A stretch of DNA of 23,507 bases from positions 1 to 23,507 of the forward strand of contig CAKRPI010000025.1 in assembly GCA_934376945.1 (NCBI GenBank), written 5' to 3'. A program made the translations under genes and the position numbers. Source of the stretch: an uncultured Lachnospiraceae bacterium (GTDB taxonomy: Bacteria; Bacillota; Clostridia; Lachnospirales; Lachnospiraceae). Below the pieces are notes generated by a model, which saw nothing but the letters and a program-made list of their open reading frames with translations, was not told the DNA's origin and made no database searches. Shown here piece after piece: positions 1 through 6,309 of the stretch. How positions within the stretch are numbered: the stretch's first letter is position 1; every line of letters begins with the position of its first letter.

Positions 1-9
1 TAAATGTGC

Positions 10-52
10 CGAGTGTTCGTGACCTTCCACTCGTAAAACAAAACTAAAGGAG
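10..52 (+). promoter_or_regulatory. preQ1-I riboswitch controlling queT
   Basis: The leader has the preQ1-I layout. A 6-bp stem CGAGTG/CACTCG (10-15 with 28-33) closes a C-containing loop (16-27). An A-rich tail (34-46) follows and runs into the ribosome binding site. Loop bases CCTT (23-26) can pair with AAGG (47-50), which is part of the Shine-Dalgarno AAGGAG (47-52), so ligand-bound RNA would hide the site. This is the translational version of the class, like the Thermoanaerobacter tengcongensis aptamer. The downstream gene encodes a QueT transporter, the expected partner. The pairing is read by eye and no covariance search was run. Confidence 0.85.
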
Positions 53-62
53 AAAACAGAAT

Positions 63-554
63 ATGGAAAGAAAAAATGTAACCTTTTTGACTCATGCAGC
101 AATGATTGCAGCGATTTACGTGGTACTCACAGTGGTATTTCAGCCATTTAGCTTTGGTGAAGTACAGGTTCGTATTTCGGAGATACTTACGATCCTTCCA
201 ATCTTCACACCGGCAGCAATTCCGGGACTGTTTGTTGGTTGTCTGATCGGTAATGTGCTCGGTGGAGCAGTTATTGCAGATATTATCTGCGGAAGCATTG
301 CAACGTTGATCGGAGCAGCCTTTACATGGAAGCTGCGCAGCTGCAGACACTGGATTGCGGCACTTCCGCCGATCATTTCCAATATCTGTATCGTACCGTT
401 TGTTCTGCGGTATGCGTACGGTGTGGCATTGCCAATTCCGCTTATGATGCTGACAGTAGGAATCGGAGAGGTGATTTCCTGTGAGGTACTTGGATGTATT
501 CTGGCATCCGTACTGGACAAGTACAAGCTTCAGATATGGAAAACAGCTGCATAA
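63..554 (+). CDS. queT: QueT family queuosine-precursor transporter
   Basis: This is a 163-residue, very hydrophobic protein with about five membrane segments. It fits the QueT family (PF06177), a group of small integral membrane proteins thought to import queuosine precursors such as preQ1 for tRNA modification. The family-like features are the N-terminal 'THAAMIAAIYVVLT' segment, the 'FQVR.SE'-like stretch (here 'VQVRISEILTILP') and the glycine-rich 'GLFVGCLIGNVLGG' segment. The length matches the family. The ATG at 63 is set by AAGGAG ten bases upstream, which sits inside the preQ1-I riboswitch, so context and sequence agree. The gene is monocistronic: a terminator follows at 570. Substrate is inferred from family and riboswitch. 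Confidence 0.9.
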   Translation: MERKNVTFLTHAAMIAAIYVVLTVVFQPFSFGEVQVRISEILTILPIFTPAAIPGLFVGCLIGNVLGGAVIADIICGSIATLIGAAFTWKLRSCRHWIAALPPIISNICIVPFVLRYAYGVALPIPLMMLTVGIGEVISCEVLGCILASVLDKYKLQIWKTAA

Positions 555-569
555 GAAAGAGATGGATGA

Positions 570-609
570 AGCCCCTGAATGTGCCGTAAAAGGCCGTTCA
601 GGGCTTTTT
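570..609 (+). terminator. Rho-independent terminator after queT
   Basis: A hairpin pairs AGCCC...TGAATG..GCC (570-585) with GGCCGTTCA.GGGCT (592-605). It has single-base bulges at 575 and 582 and a GTAAAA loop, and is followed by a T run (605-609). It starts 15 bases after the queT stop. Confidence 0.85.
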
Positions 610-712
610 AATGGCATTTTTTACTGTGAATATTTGTTTTGCTGCGCATTTTACCGAAAAAAATTTGTGAATTTTGCCTATAACGAATGACCGTCAAAAA
701 GGACAATAAAGC

Positions 713-741
713 TTGACAAATCGAAAAGAACATATTACAAT
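713..741 (+). promoter_or_regulatory. SigA-type promoter for the SH3 protein
   Basis: TTGACA (713-718) is separated by exactly 17 bases from TACAAT (736-741). This is a near-consensus housekeeping promoter. The predicted start of transcription is near 748, giving a leader of roughly 70 bases before the ATG at 821. A perfect inverted repeat overlaps the -10 box (separate entry). Confidence 0.8.
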
Positions 742-775
742 GGGTTCGTAATATAACTTAATAATTATGTAATAT
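732..775. promoter_or_regulatory. Candidate operator: ATATTAC/GTAATAT palindrome plus third half-site
   Basis: ATATTAC (732-738) and GTAATAT (748-754) form a perfect 7-bp inverted repeat with a 9-base spacer. It covers the -10 box and predicted start site. A third exact GTAATAT lies at 769-775, 21 bases (two helical turns) after the second. The geometry suits a repressor or response-regulator site. The regulator is not identifiable here. Short AT-rich repeats can arise by chance in this AT-rich stretch, so confidence is moderate. Confidence 0.45.
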
Positions 776-820
776 TTTTAAAGGAAATGTCAAACGCATT
801 CCGAGGAGGAAAGGTAGAAA

Positions 821-2002
821 ATGAGAAACAGAAATCAACGCGCCCTGTGGTGTTTGCTCTCAGCGATGGGCTTGTCAATGATAGCAGGCGGGTCCGTAAT
901 GGCTGCTGAGGACGGCGAGATTCGGGAGAAGATTACAATACCGTATGAACAGGAAAATGCGTGGGATAAAGTAACAATGATTAATGACGATGCAGTTGAT
1001 ACGGGAGTTAATATCCGCGCAACGGCAGATTCGGATGGCGAGGTAATCGGATATCTGTATTCCGGTATGGCTGCATGGGTAATTGAAAAAGGTGATGAAT
1101 GGACGGAGGTTAGTTCCGGCGATATCACAGGTTTTGTAAAGAATGATTACCTGCTGTATGGTCGTGATGTGATCGGGCTTGCTGATCATTACGGCTATGA
1201 AGGTGTGGCAACGACCTGGGATGATGTAAACCTGTTTTCAGCAGAGGACGCAGATTCAGAAATTCTGGATGTACTTGAGACAGGAGAATATTTCATTCTT
1301 CTGGAGGATGAGGGACATTGGCTGACAGTACAGGTTGGTACAGACGGAATTGGTTATGTTTCTTGTGAAGATGTTTCGAAGGTACTGATCCTGGATACAG
1401 CAGTTGATAAAGATGAATTGTATGAAGGCAATGATCTGATTCCGATGAATCGTGAGACTGAGTCTGATACGGAAGAAACGGACGCGCCGGAAACGGACGC
1501 ACCGGAGACAAGTGCACCAGAGACCGAGTGGCAGCCGCCGCAGACCGAGACGAGTGCACCGGAGACGGAGTGGCAGCCGCCGCAGACCGAGACAAGTGCG
1601 CCGGAGACCGAGTGGCAGCCGCCGCAGACCGAGACAAGTGCGCCGGAGACCGAGTGGCAGCCGCCGCAGACCGAGACAAGTGCACCGGAGACCGAGTGGC
1701 AGCCGCCGCAGACCGAGACAAGCGCACCAGAGACCGATCCGCCGCAGACCGAGACAAGTGCACCGGAGACAGGAGACCCTGGAGAGGGTGGCTGGTATGA
1801 TGCAGATACGGATACGTATTATGATGCAAACGGAAATGTGATCCCAAAACCGGGTGATTCTACACCTGAGACCGCAGAGACGGAAGCGGAAACAATGACG
1901 GAGACTTCTTCCGAGCGGATGGATGAAAGCGAAGAAGAAGGCTGGTATGATGCAGATACGGATACGTATTATGATGCAAATGGAAATGTGATCAGTAATT
2001 GA
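821..2002 (+). CDS. Secreted SH3-domain protein with T/E/P-rich repeat stalk
   Basis: This is a 393-residue exported protein. Residues 1-29 form a signal peptide (basic N-terminus, hydrophobic core, VMA|A-like cleavage site). Two bacterial SH3-like modules follow, at about 47-112 ('VNIRATADSDGEVIGYL...W.EV.SGDITGFVKNDYL') and 128-190 ('VNLFSAEDADSEILDVLETGEYF...W.TV...GIGYVS'). Such modules usually bind peptidoglycan or wall glycans. Residues 230-299 hold five copies of TSAPETEWQPPQTE, then shortened copies. This acidic, proline-rich stretch would be extended. Two copies of GWYDADTDTYYDANGNVI (about 324-341 and 374-391) end the protein. There is no LPXTG signal, membrane anchor or visible catalytic domain, so it may be held by its SH3 modules. 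AGGAGG at 804-809 sets the start. Exact role unknown. Confidence 0.85.
   Translation: MRNRNQRALWCLLSAMGLSMIAGGSVMAAEDGEIREKITIPYEQENAWDKVTMINDDAVDTGVNIRATADSDGEVIGYLYSGMAAWVIEKGDEWTEVSSGDITGFVKNDYLLYGRDVIGLADHYGYEGVATTWDDVNLFSAEDADSEILDVLETGEYFILLEDEGHWLTVQVGTDGIGYVSCEDVSKVLILDTAVDKDELYEGNDLIPMNRETESDTEETDAPETDAPETSAPETEWQPPQTETSAPETEWQPPQTETSAPETEWQPPQTETSAPETEWQPPQTETSAPETEWQPPQTETSAPETDPPQTETSAPETGDPGEGGWYDADTDTYYDANGNVIPKPGDSTPETAETEAETMTETSSERMDESEEEGWYDADTDTYYDANGNVISN
1508..1753 (+). repeat. 42-bp in-frame tandem repeat (5 units plus a shortened unit)
   Basis: Five 42-bp units run 1508-1549, 1550-1591, 1592-1633, 1634-1675 and 1676-1717. Each encodes TSAPETEWQPPQTE. A 36-bp unit (1718-1753, TSAPETDPPQTE) and a partial unit follow. 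Units differ at only a few, mostly third-codon, positions, which suggests recent expansion by slippage or recombination. Because the period is a multiple of three and stop-free, several other frames are also open here; these are not genes. Confidence 0.95.
1790..1993 (+). repeat. Duplicated 54-bp segment encoding GWYDADTDTYYDANGNVI
   Basis: Positions 1790-1843 and 1940-1993 match at all but one base (C versus T at a silent position). They encode the same 18-residue motif near and at the C-terminus of the SH3 protein. The alternating acidic D-x-D-x-D...D-x-N-G pattern looks like a calcium-binding loop, but that is only a resemblance. Confidence 0.9.
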
Positions 2003-2179
2003 TGAAATGGAGTACTTTCTGATGTACTCGCAGACAGCGTCCCCAGCGCATGCTACGAGGCGACAGCCGCAGTGACGGACATAGAGCTGCCGGAGGCACC
2101 CTCTGCTTTCAATGCGAATATGTCCTGATACAGCGAATTAGAGATGACCCGTTTTCAAGGACTTCATCAAAAACAGAAT
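2003..2179. other. Structured GC-rich intergenic spacer, no gene
   Basis: This stretch between the SH3 protein and its terminator has no convincing reading frame. It contains a hairpin GAGTAC-N8-GTACTC (2010-2015 with 2024-2029) and another, AGAG.TGCC/GGCA..CTCT (2083-2091 with 2095-2104, loop GGA). The edges carry TGATGAA (2000-2006) and TTCATCA (2163-2169) as an inverted repeat. It is more GC-rich than normal spacers in this window. It may be a REP-like intergenic element or a 3' UTR structure. I do not recognise a named family. Confidence 0.4.
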
Positions 2180-2180
2180 G

Positions 2181-2215
2181 AAAAACAGCTGCAGAATTTC
2201 TGCAGCTGTTTTTTT
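2181..2215. terminator. Bidirectional Rho-independent terminator
   Basis: A perfect 15-bp stem (2181-2195 with 2199-2213; core CAGCTGCAGA/TCTGCAGCTG) has a 3-base loop. Seven Ts lie on the plus-strand side (2209-2215) and five As at the other edge serve as the T run for the minus strand. It lies between convergent genes and would end both the SH3-protein transcript and the DUF4364 transcript. Confidence 0.92.
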
Positions 2216-2235
2216 ACGGATAAAAGGACGGAATT

Positions 2236-2748
2236 TTATAGAAGCTCTTTCATTACAAATTCATAAATTTCCTGGCATTTTCTTCTCCAGTTATTGCAGA
2301 CAATTTTTGCCTGAGCTTCATCGGGAACCGTAATTGTCAGATCAATTGGATTGGCATATTTTTCTTTTACAATGCAGTGAACGGAAAATTCATCTGCGGT
2401 ATTGCGGTAATAATCAGAGATGATGGATACTTCATCACGGAGCTGAATCTTGTTTTCAAGCATATACTGGTCAATATCTTCACGGATCGTTGATGAAATG
2501 CGATTTTGAAAATAATGCAGAGTCTCTTCTCCGGGAGCAGTGATCGTGTAATAGGACGTATTGCGGATCGGCTCCATCCGGACGAGATCTGATTCAGCAA
2601 GCTCGGAAAGTACGGACTGAAGCGTGAAGTAGGTCGTGTATCCGCGATCCAGGATAAAGGAAGAAATCTGTGAGGTGGTCAGCGGAAAGTCAACCTTCTG
2701 CAGCATATAAAGGACGATCAGTTTGTAGAGTGTAAATGGTTCCGGCAT
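2236..2748 (-). CDS. DUF4364 family winged-helix-like protein
   Basis: This 170-residue protein matches my recollection of DUF4364 (PF14277), common in Clostridia. Residues 1-75 read as a winged-helix domain ('LYKLIVLYMLQKVDFPLTTSQISSFIL' then 'TLQSVLSELAESDLVRM' and a 'TSYYTITAPGEETL' wing), as in PadR-like regulators. The second half (about 95-165) is an alpha/beta region with a 'NPIDLTITVPDEAQAKIVCNNW' stretch. A DNA-binding regulatory role is plausible but unproven. Start ATG at 2746-2748 has AGGAGGA (2754-2760) in front of it. The gene overlaps the end of the upstream radical SAM gene by 31 bases, indicating co-transcription and translational coupling. Confidence 0.85.
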   Translation of the reverse strand: MPEPFTLYKLIVLYMLQKVDFPLTTSQISSFILDRGYTTYFTLQSVLSELAESDLVRMEPIRNTSYYTITAPGEETLHYFQNRISSTIREDIDQYMLENKIQLRDEVSIISDYYRNTADEFSVHCIVKEKYANPIDLTITVPDEAQAKIVCNNWRRKCQEIYEFVMKELL

Positions 2749-3701
2749 AAGTTTCCTCCTGAAAATCCGTTTGTAAGAAACGGAATATAATATTTGCCCT
2801 GCCAGGTATCGCGCAGTTTAAATTCTGCGTGGATCTGATTCAGTACGGTTCGTTTGTAAGTGCTCCAAAGTGGTGCGATAAGCAGGTCTTTCGGACCGTC
2901 TCCGGTGAGACGGTGGATAATAAGCTGCGGTGAGAGGCGTTCAATGCAGTCAATTAACAGTGAAATGTATGCCTCCATGGTCATGACCGGGAAAGGAGAT
3001 GTTTCATAGAGAATACCGAGATCTGTATTCTTCAGGACGTGAAGCAGCTGAAGCTTGACACCCTGGATATCAAGTGTATTGAGATAATCACAGGTCTGGA
3101 GCATTTGTGCGTTGCTTTCCCCGGGAAGTCCAAGAATAATGTGCGTGATAACTTCAATTCCAATGCTGCGAAGAGCAGAAACGGCCTGCTCAAAACAGGA
3201 GAGCGGATAGCCACGGCGGATAAAATGCGCCGACTCGTCATGCATTGTCTGAAGACCAAGCTCTATCCAGACGGGTTTCATGCGGTTCAGTTCATCGAGC
3301 AGCCGGAGCACATCCGGGCCAAGACAGTCCGGTCTGGTGGCAATGGAGAGTACAGCAACCTCCGGATCGGAGATCGCATCCAAAAACAGTGGCCGAAGAT
3401 AGTCGACGGGTGCATACGTATTCGTGTAGGCCTGAAAATAGGCGATAAACCGCTGAACCGGGCGTTTTTTTCGAATAAGCGCTTTCTGGGAAGCTAACTG
3501 TTCCTTTATAGAAAGGGAAGGCGAAGCTGCGAAATCGCCGGAACCGCCGGCGCTGCAGAAGATGCAGCCACGTGTTCCGCAGGTTCCGTCGCGGTTTGGA
3601 CAGGTCATACCGCCGTTTAAAGAAAGCCGATAAACCTTTTCACCGAAACGGTGTTTCATTTCATAATCAAGAGAATGGTATGGTTTGTCATCCCATTTCA
3701 T
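2718..3701 (-). CDS. TIGR01212 family radical SAM protein (YtqA/YhcC-like)
   Basis: This is a 327-residue radical SAM enzyme of unknown reaction. The iron-sulfur signature is the cysteine cluster 'TCPNRDGTCGTRGCIFC' (about residues 33-49), with the CxNRxG...GCxFC spacing typical of TIGR01212, related to B. subtilis YtqA and E. coli YhcC. Other family traits are 'YFQAYTNTYAP' (about 89-99), 'LSIATRPDCL', 'WIELGLQT' and 'HIILGLPGE'. Length is normal for the family. The start ATG (3699-3701) has GAGGTGAC at 3705-3712 on the minus strand. It is the first gene of a two-gene minus-strand operon with the DUF4364 gene and is preceded by a hairpin leader and a promoter. Confidence 0.92.
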   Translation of the reverse strand: MKWDDKPYHSLDYEMKHRFGEKVYRLSLNGGMTCPNRDGTCGTRGCIFCSAGGSGDFAASPSLSIKEQLASQKALIRKKRPVQRFIAYFQAYTNTYAPVDYLRPLFLDAISDPEVAVLSIATRPDCLGPDVLRLLDELNRMKPVWIELGLQTMHDESAHFIRRGYPLSCFEQAVSALRSIGIEVITHIILGLPGESNAQMLQTCDYLNTLDIQGVKLQLLHVLKNTDLGILYETSPFPVMTMEAYISLLIDCIERLSPQLIIHRLTGDGPKDLLIAPLWSTYKRTVLNQIHAEFKLRDTWQGKYYIPFLTNGFSGGNLCRNHLHSTN

Positions 3702-3720
3702 ATTGTCACCTCAGATTTGC

Positions 3721-3749
3721 CTGCCTGGATATGCGGGATATTCAGGCAG
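3721..3749 (-). promoter_or_regulatory. Leader hairpin before the radical SAM gene
   Basis: A 12-bp inverted repeat (3721-3732 with 3738-3749; CTGCCTG...CAGGCAG with inner ATAT/ATAT) encloses a 5-base loop. One position is not Watson-Crick. It lies between the promoter (3762-3790) and the ribosome binding site (3705-3712), so it would be in the 5' leader. There is no T run, so it is not a terminator. It could be an operator or an RNA stability or translation element. Confidence 0.5.
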
Positions 3750-3761
3750 TGGATAATCAAA

Positions 3762-3790
3762 AGTATATCATTTTGAAACAGGTTCGTAAA
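3762..3790 (-). promoter_or_regulatory. SigA-type promoter for the radical SAM / DUF4364 operon
   Basis: On the minus strand TTTACG (3790-3785) and TATACT (3767-3762) are 17 bases apart. The -10 box is a good match and the -35 moderate. It would give a leader of about 55 bases. Confidence 0.6.
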
Positions 3791-3869
3791 GAGAAAGGTT
3801 TGGAGGATGTCCGGTATCGGATGGCATGGATAGTAATAAATTCTTAAGAAAATGTGTAAAGGGGTGTGA

Positions 3870-3898
3870 TTGACAAAAACAGGGAAATCAACTATGCT
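3870..3898 (+). promoter_or_regulatory. SigA-type promoter for the 3942 gene
   Basis: TTGACA (3870-3875) and TATGCT (3893-3898) are 17 bases apart. The frame of the 3942 gene is open upstream to a TTG at 3870, but that TTG is the start of this -35 box. The promoter therefore argues for the ATG at 3942. Confidence 0.75.
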
Positions 3899-3941
3899 AG
3901 CCATAGACAAAAGCGAAGAGAAGGATAACAGGGGGATACGA

Positions 3942-4661
3942 ATGGCAGAACAAAAAAGGGGAAAACCGATGATTTACGGGAAGTCACCCGGAAGTCGAAA
4001 GTATTGGGATACTGAGGTACGGGAGAAGGAAGAACAGAAGCGAACGACCGGATTGGATCAGGCAGGAGCATCTGAGCGGAAGAAGGAAACAGGAAGAGCA
4101 GATTCTGCCGGCGGCAGTAAAAAAACTGCAGCCATTTCAAAAAAAGAGGTTCCCGGGAGGCTGCACCTTCATAAAAAGACGACAGAAGTGAAGGAAAAAA
4201 CGATTCCTGAAAAAAAACAGGCAGTGCGGAAGAAATCCACAGGCGGTGAAAACCCAGAATCGGCGAAGCAGAAAAGAGTGCGAAGTCGTGGAAATCAGAA
4301 AAAGCTGAAAGTGCTCTGGATGATATTTGCAATGCTGTGTGTACTGCTGGTGGCAGCCATTGTATATGAAATTGTTCTGGGAAACGGAACGAAGCTGCCG
4401 GGTTCAAGACGGATCACACAGCCGACGAGGCAGGAGCAGAATAAGGAAACCACCGGTATTTTGCTGCACAAAAAAACATCAGAAACGCAGGATGTTACGG
4501 AAGCGGCTGCGGAAGATCAGGAAGCAAGGCAGACGGTGCAGCAGGAGGAAACAGCAGATGGAACGCAGATGAAGGAAGAAACGCAGTCATCTGCTGCAGA
4601 AGCAAAAACGGAAGCTGCAGACAGTGCCATACAGATATTACCCGAAGAGAATAATGGGTAA
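3942..4661 (+). CDS. Single-pass membrane protein, basic N-terminus, unknown role
   Basis: I do not recognise a family for this 239-residue protein. Residues 1-123 are very rich in K, R, E and Q and look disordered. One membrane helix follows at about 124-146 ('VLWMIFAMLCVLLVAAIVYEIVL'). The last 90 residues are T/E/Q/A-rich. With many positive charges before the helix, the N-terminus is probably cytoplasmic and the tail extracellular. The ATG at 3942 has a GGGGG-type ribosome binding site just upstream and lies downstream of a clear promoter. The deacetylase-like gene begins 68 bases after its stop, and both are anchored the same way, so they may work together at the envelope. The composition makes homology calls unreliable. 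Confidence 0.7.
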   Translation: MAEQKRGKPMIYGKSPGSRKYWDTEVREKEEQKRTTGLDQAGASERKKETGRADSAGGSKKTAAISKKEVPGRLHLHKKTTEVKEKTIPEKKQAVRKKSTGGENPESAKQKRVRSRGNQKKLKVLWMIFAMLCVLLVAAIVYEIVLGNGTKLPGSRRITQPTRQEQNKETTGILLHKKTSETQDVTEAAAEDQEARQTVQQEETADGTQMKEETQSSAAEAKTEAADSAIQILPEENNG

Positions 4662-4729
4662 AATTCTGTAATTTTGGAAAGACTGAAGAATATACGACAG
4701 GAAAAATACGAAGGGAAGAAGAAACCACG

Positions 4730-6196
4730 ATGGATATGGATGAAAGAGAAAAGCGTCTTCGTCAGCGACAGGCGCAGCGGCGGAAAAATGTACTGATTAT
4801 GAGGTGTATTATTTCGCTTCTGATTTTGATTGTAGTATTCCTGGCGATTGTGCTGATTAAGGATGCGGCGATTCCGGGAATGAAAAAGCAGGCGGAGAAT
4901 CGGAAAAAACAGCAGGAAGCACAGGCAGATGCATCCGGAAGTATTTCGGCAGATCAGACAGAAAGCACGGAAGGCGGGGCAGAAGGAAATACAGAGCAGC
5001 AGCTGCTGGCGGCTGCGGACAAGATGGCAGCGCAGTATGATTATGACGGTGCAATTCAGTCACTTCAGTCTTCTTCTTTGTATACAAACAGCCAGAAGCT
5101 TCAGGATGCGGTGACCGGGTATCAGCAGGTAAAAGCGACCTGTACGGCGTATCCGCTTGAACAGATCACACACGTCTTTTTCCATACCATGATATGGGAT
5201 ACGTCCAAAGCATTTGACGGGGATGCAAAGGAAGGCGGCTATAATCAGGTCATGACAACGATGAGCGAATTCGAAGGAATTATCGAGAGCATGTACGAAA
5301 AGGGATATGTGATGGTGAGTCTGCACGATATGTGCAAGGTAAATGAGGATGGAAGCGTTTCGCGCGGAGAGATTCTCCTTCCACCCGGAAAAATACCGTT
5401 TGTTCTGTCTCAGGATGATGTCAGCTATTACCATTATATGGACGGGGACGGATTTGCGCAGAAGCTAATCGTGGATGAAAACGGAGATGTGAAGAATACG
5501 TATGTCGAAGATGACGGAAGTATTTCCGTTGGTGATTACGATATGGTGCCGTGGATCGATACGTTTGTGAAGGAACATCCGGATTTCTCCTACCACGGAC
5601 ACAAGGGGATCATTGCCCTGACCGGATACGAGGGCGTGCTTGGTTATCGTACCGACGAGGTTTATCGGACGAAGGAAGCGTCGCGTATTACGGAGTACCA
5701 GCAGAAATTTTTTGATGAACACCCGGATTTCGATGAGGCAGCATGGCAGAAGGAAGTAGATGAGGCAACAAACGTGGCCAATGCTATGAAAGAAGAAGGG
5801 TGGGAATTTGCAAGCCATACGTGGGGACATATTGCACCGCAGTCAGTCGGACTGGAGTCGATGCAGAAGGATACACAGCGCTGGCTGGACAATGTTGCCA
5901 CGGTGGTCGGCAGCACAGATGTGATCATTTTTGCATTTGGAGCGGATATCGGAGACTGGCAGCCGTATACGGATGCCAACCCGTTTTTCACATATCTGAA
6001 GGGGAAAGGCTTTAATATCTTCTGCAACGTGGATTCCACCCAGTACTGGGTACAGTTCGGAAGCAATTACATGAGACAGGGAAGAAGAAATCTGGACGGT
6101 TACCGCATGTATTACAATCCGGATATGGTAAGTGATCTGTTTGATGCCTCAAAAGTATGGGACAAGAGCAGACCGACCCCGGTTCCGCAGATGTAG
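4730..6196 (+). CDS. Membrane-anchored NodB-type polysaccharide deacetylase-like protein
   Basis: This is a 488-residue protein with a basic N-terminus, a signal-anchor helix (about 22-43), a linker, a short alpha-helical region (about 92-135, TPR-like 'YDYDGAIQSLQ') and a NodB-homology domain (about 146-470). NodB enzymes remove N- or O-acetyl groups from glycans such as peptidoglycan, using an Asp-His-His metal site. Here the first motif is LSQDDVSYY (226-234) instead of TFDDG, and the second is SHTWGH (362-367), so D230, H363 and H367 could still bind metal. A later 'FAFGADIGDW' resembles the RPPxG/YPxG motif region. An insertion (about 245-330) enlarges the domain. Probable site of action is outside the membrane. 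A second in-frame ATG at 4736 is an alternative start. Substrate unknown. Confidence 0.8.
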   Translation: MDMDEREKRLRQRQAQRRKNVLIMRCIISLLILIVVFLAIVLIKDAAIPGMKKQAENRKKQQEAQADASGSISADQTESTEGGAEGNTEQQLLAAADKMAAQYDYDGAIQSLQSSSLYTNSQKLQDAVTGYQQVKATCTAYPLEQITHVFFHTMIWDTSKAFDGDAKEGGYNQVMTTMSEFEGIIESMYEKGYVMVSLHDMCKVNEDGSVSRGEILLPPGKIPFVLSQDDVSYYHYMDGDGFAQKLIVDENGDVKNTYVEDDGSISVGDYDMVPWIDTFVKEHPDFSYHGHKGIIALTGYEGVLGYRTDEVYRTKEASRITEYQQKFFDEHPDFDEAAWQKEVDEATNVANAMKEEGWEFASHTWGHIAPQSVGLESMQKDTQRWLDNVATVVGSTDVIIFAFGADIGDWQPYTDANPFFTYLKGKGFNIFCNVDSTQYWVQFGSNYMRQGRRNLDGYRMYYNPDMVSDLFDASKVWDKSRPTPVPQM

Positions 6197-6236
6197 CATG
6201 CCGTGATTGAACTGACAGTCATGTGAGGTTCACCAC

Positions 6237-6265
6237 TTTACTTTCCAATGATGAAATGATATACT
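6237..6265 (+). promoter_or_regulatory. Probable promoter of the polysaccharide operon
   Basis: TTTACT (6237-6242) and TATACT (6260-6265) are 17 bases apart. This lies in the 113-base gap before the first transporter gene. I see no terminator in that gap, so read-through from the deacetylase gene is possible too. Confidence 0.6.
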
Positions 6266-6309
6266 GAAGGATAGCCTTAGAGTGTGTTTGGAAACAAAGG
6301 AGAAAAAGT

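Noticed and set aside
732..775. Calling the GTAATAT sites a WalR box
   Set aside because: WalR sites are direct repeats with a short spacer. These are an inverted repeat plus a copy 21 bases away, so only a generic operator is claimed.
1293..1847. Long open frames on both strands over the SH3 protein's repeat stalk
   Set aside because: They exist because the 42-bp repeat is a multiple of three with no stops. They have arginine- or serine-rich nonsense composition and no ribosome binding site.
3870..3941. N-terminal extension of the 3942 gene from the TTG at 3870
   Set aside because: That TTG is the first base triplet of a -35 box with a matching -10, so the sequence is upstream of the transcript start.
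6197..6309. Antitermination element (JUMPstart or LoaP-type leader) before the long operon
   Set aside because: I looked for the conserved GGCGGTAG-type motif or a strong leader hairpin and found neither; only a 4-bp stem (GTGA/TCAC) is present.
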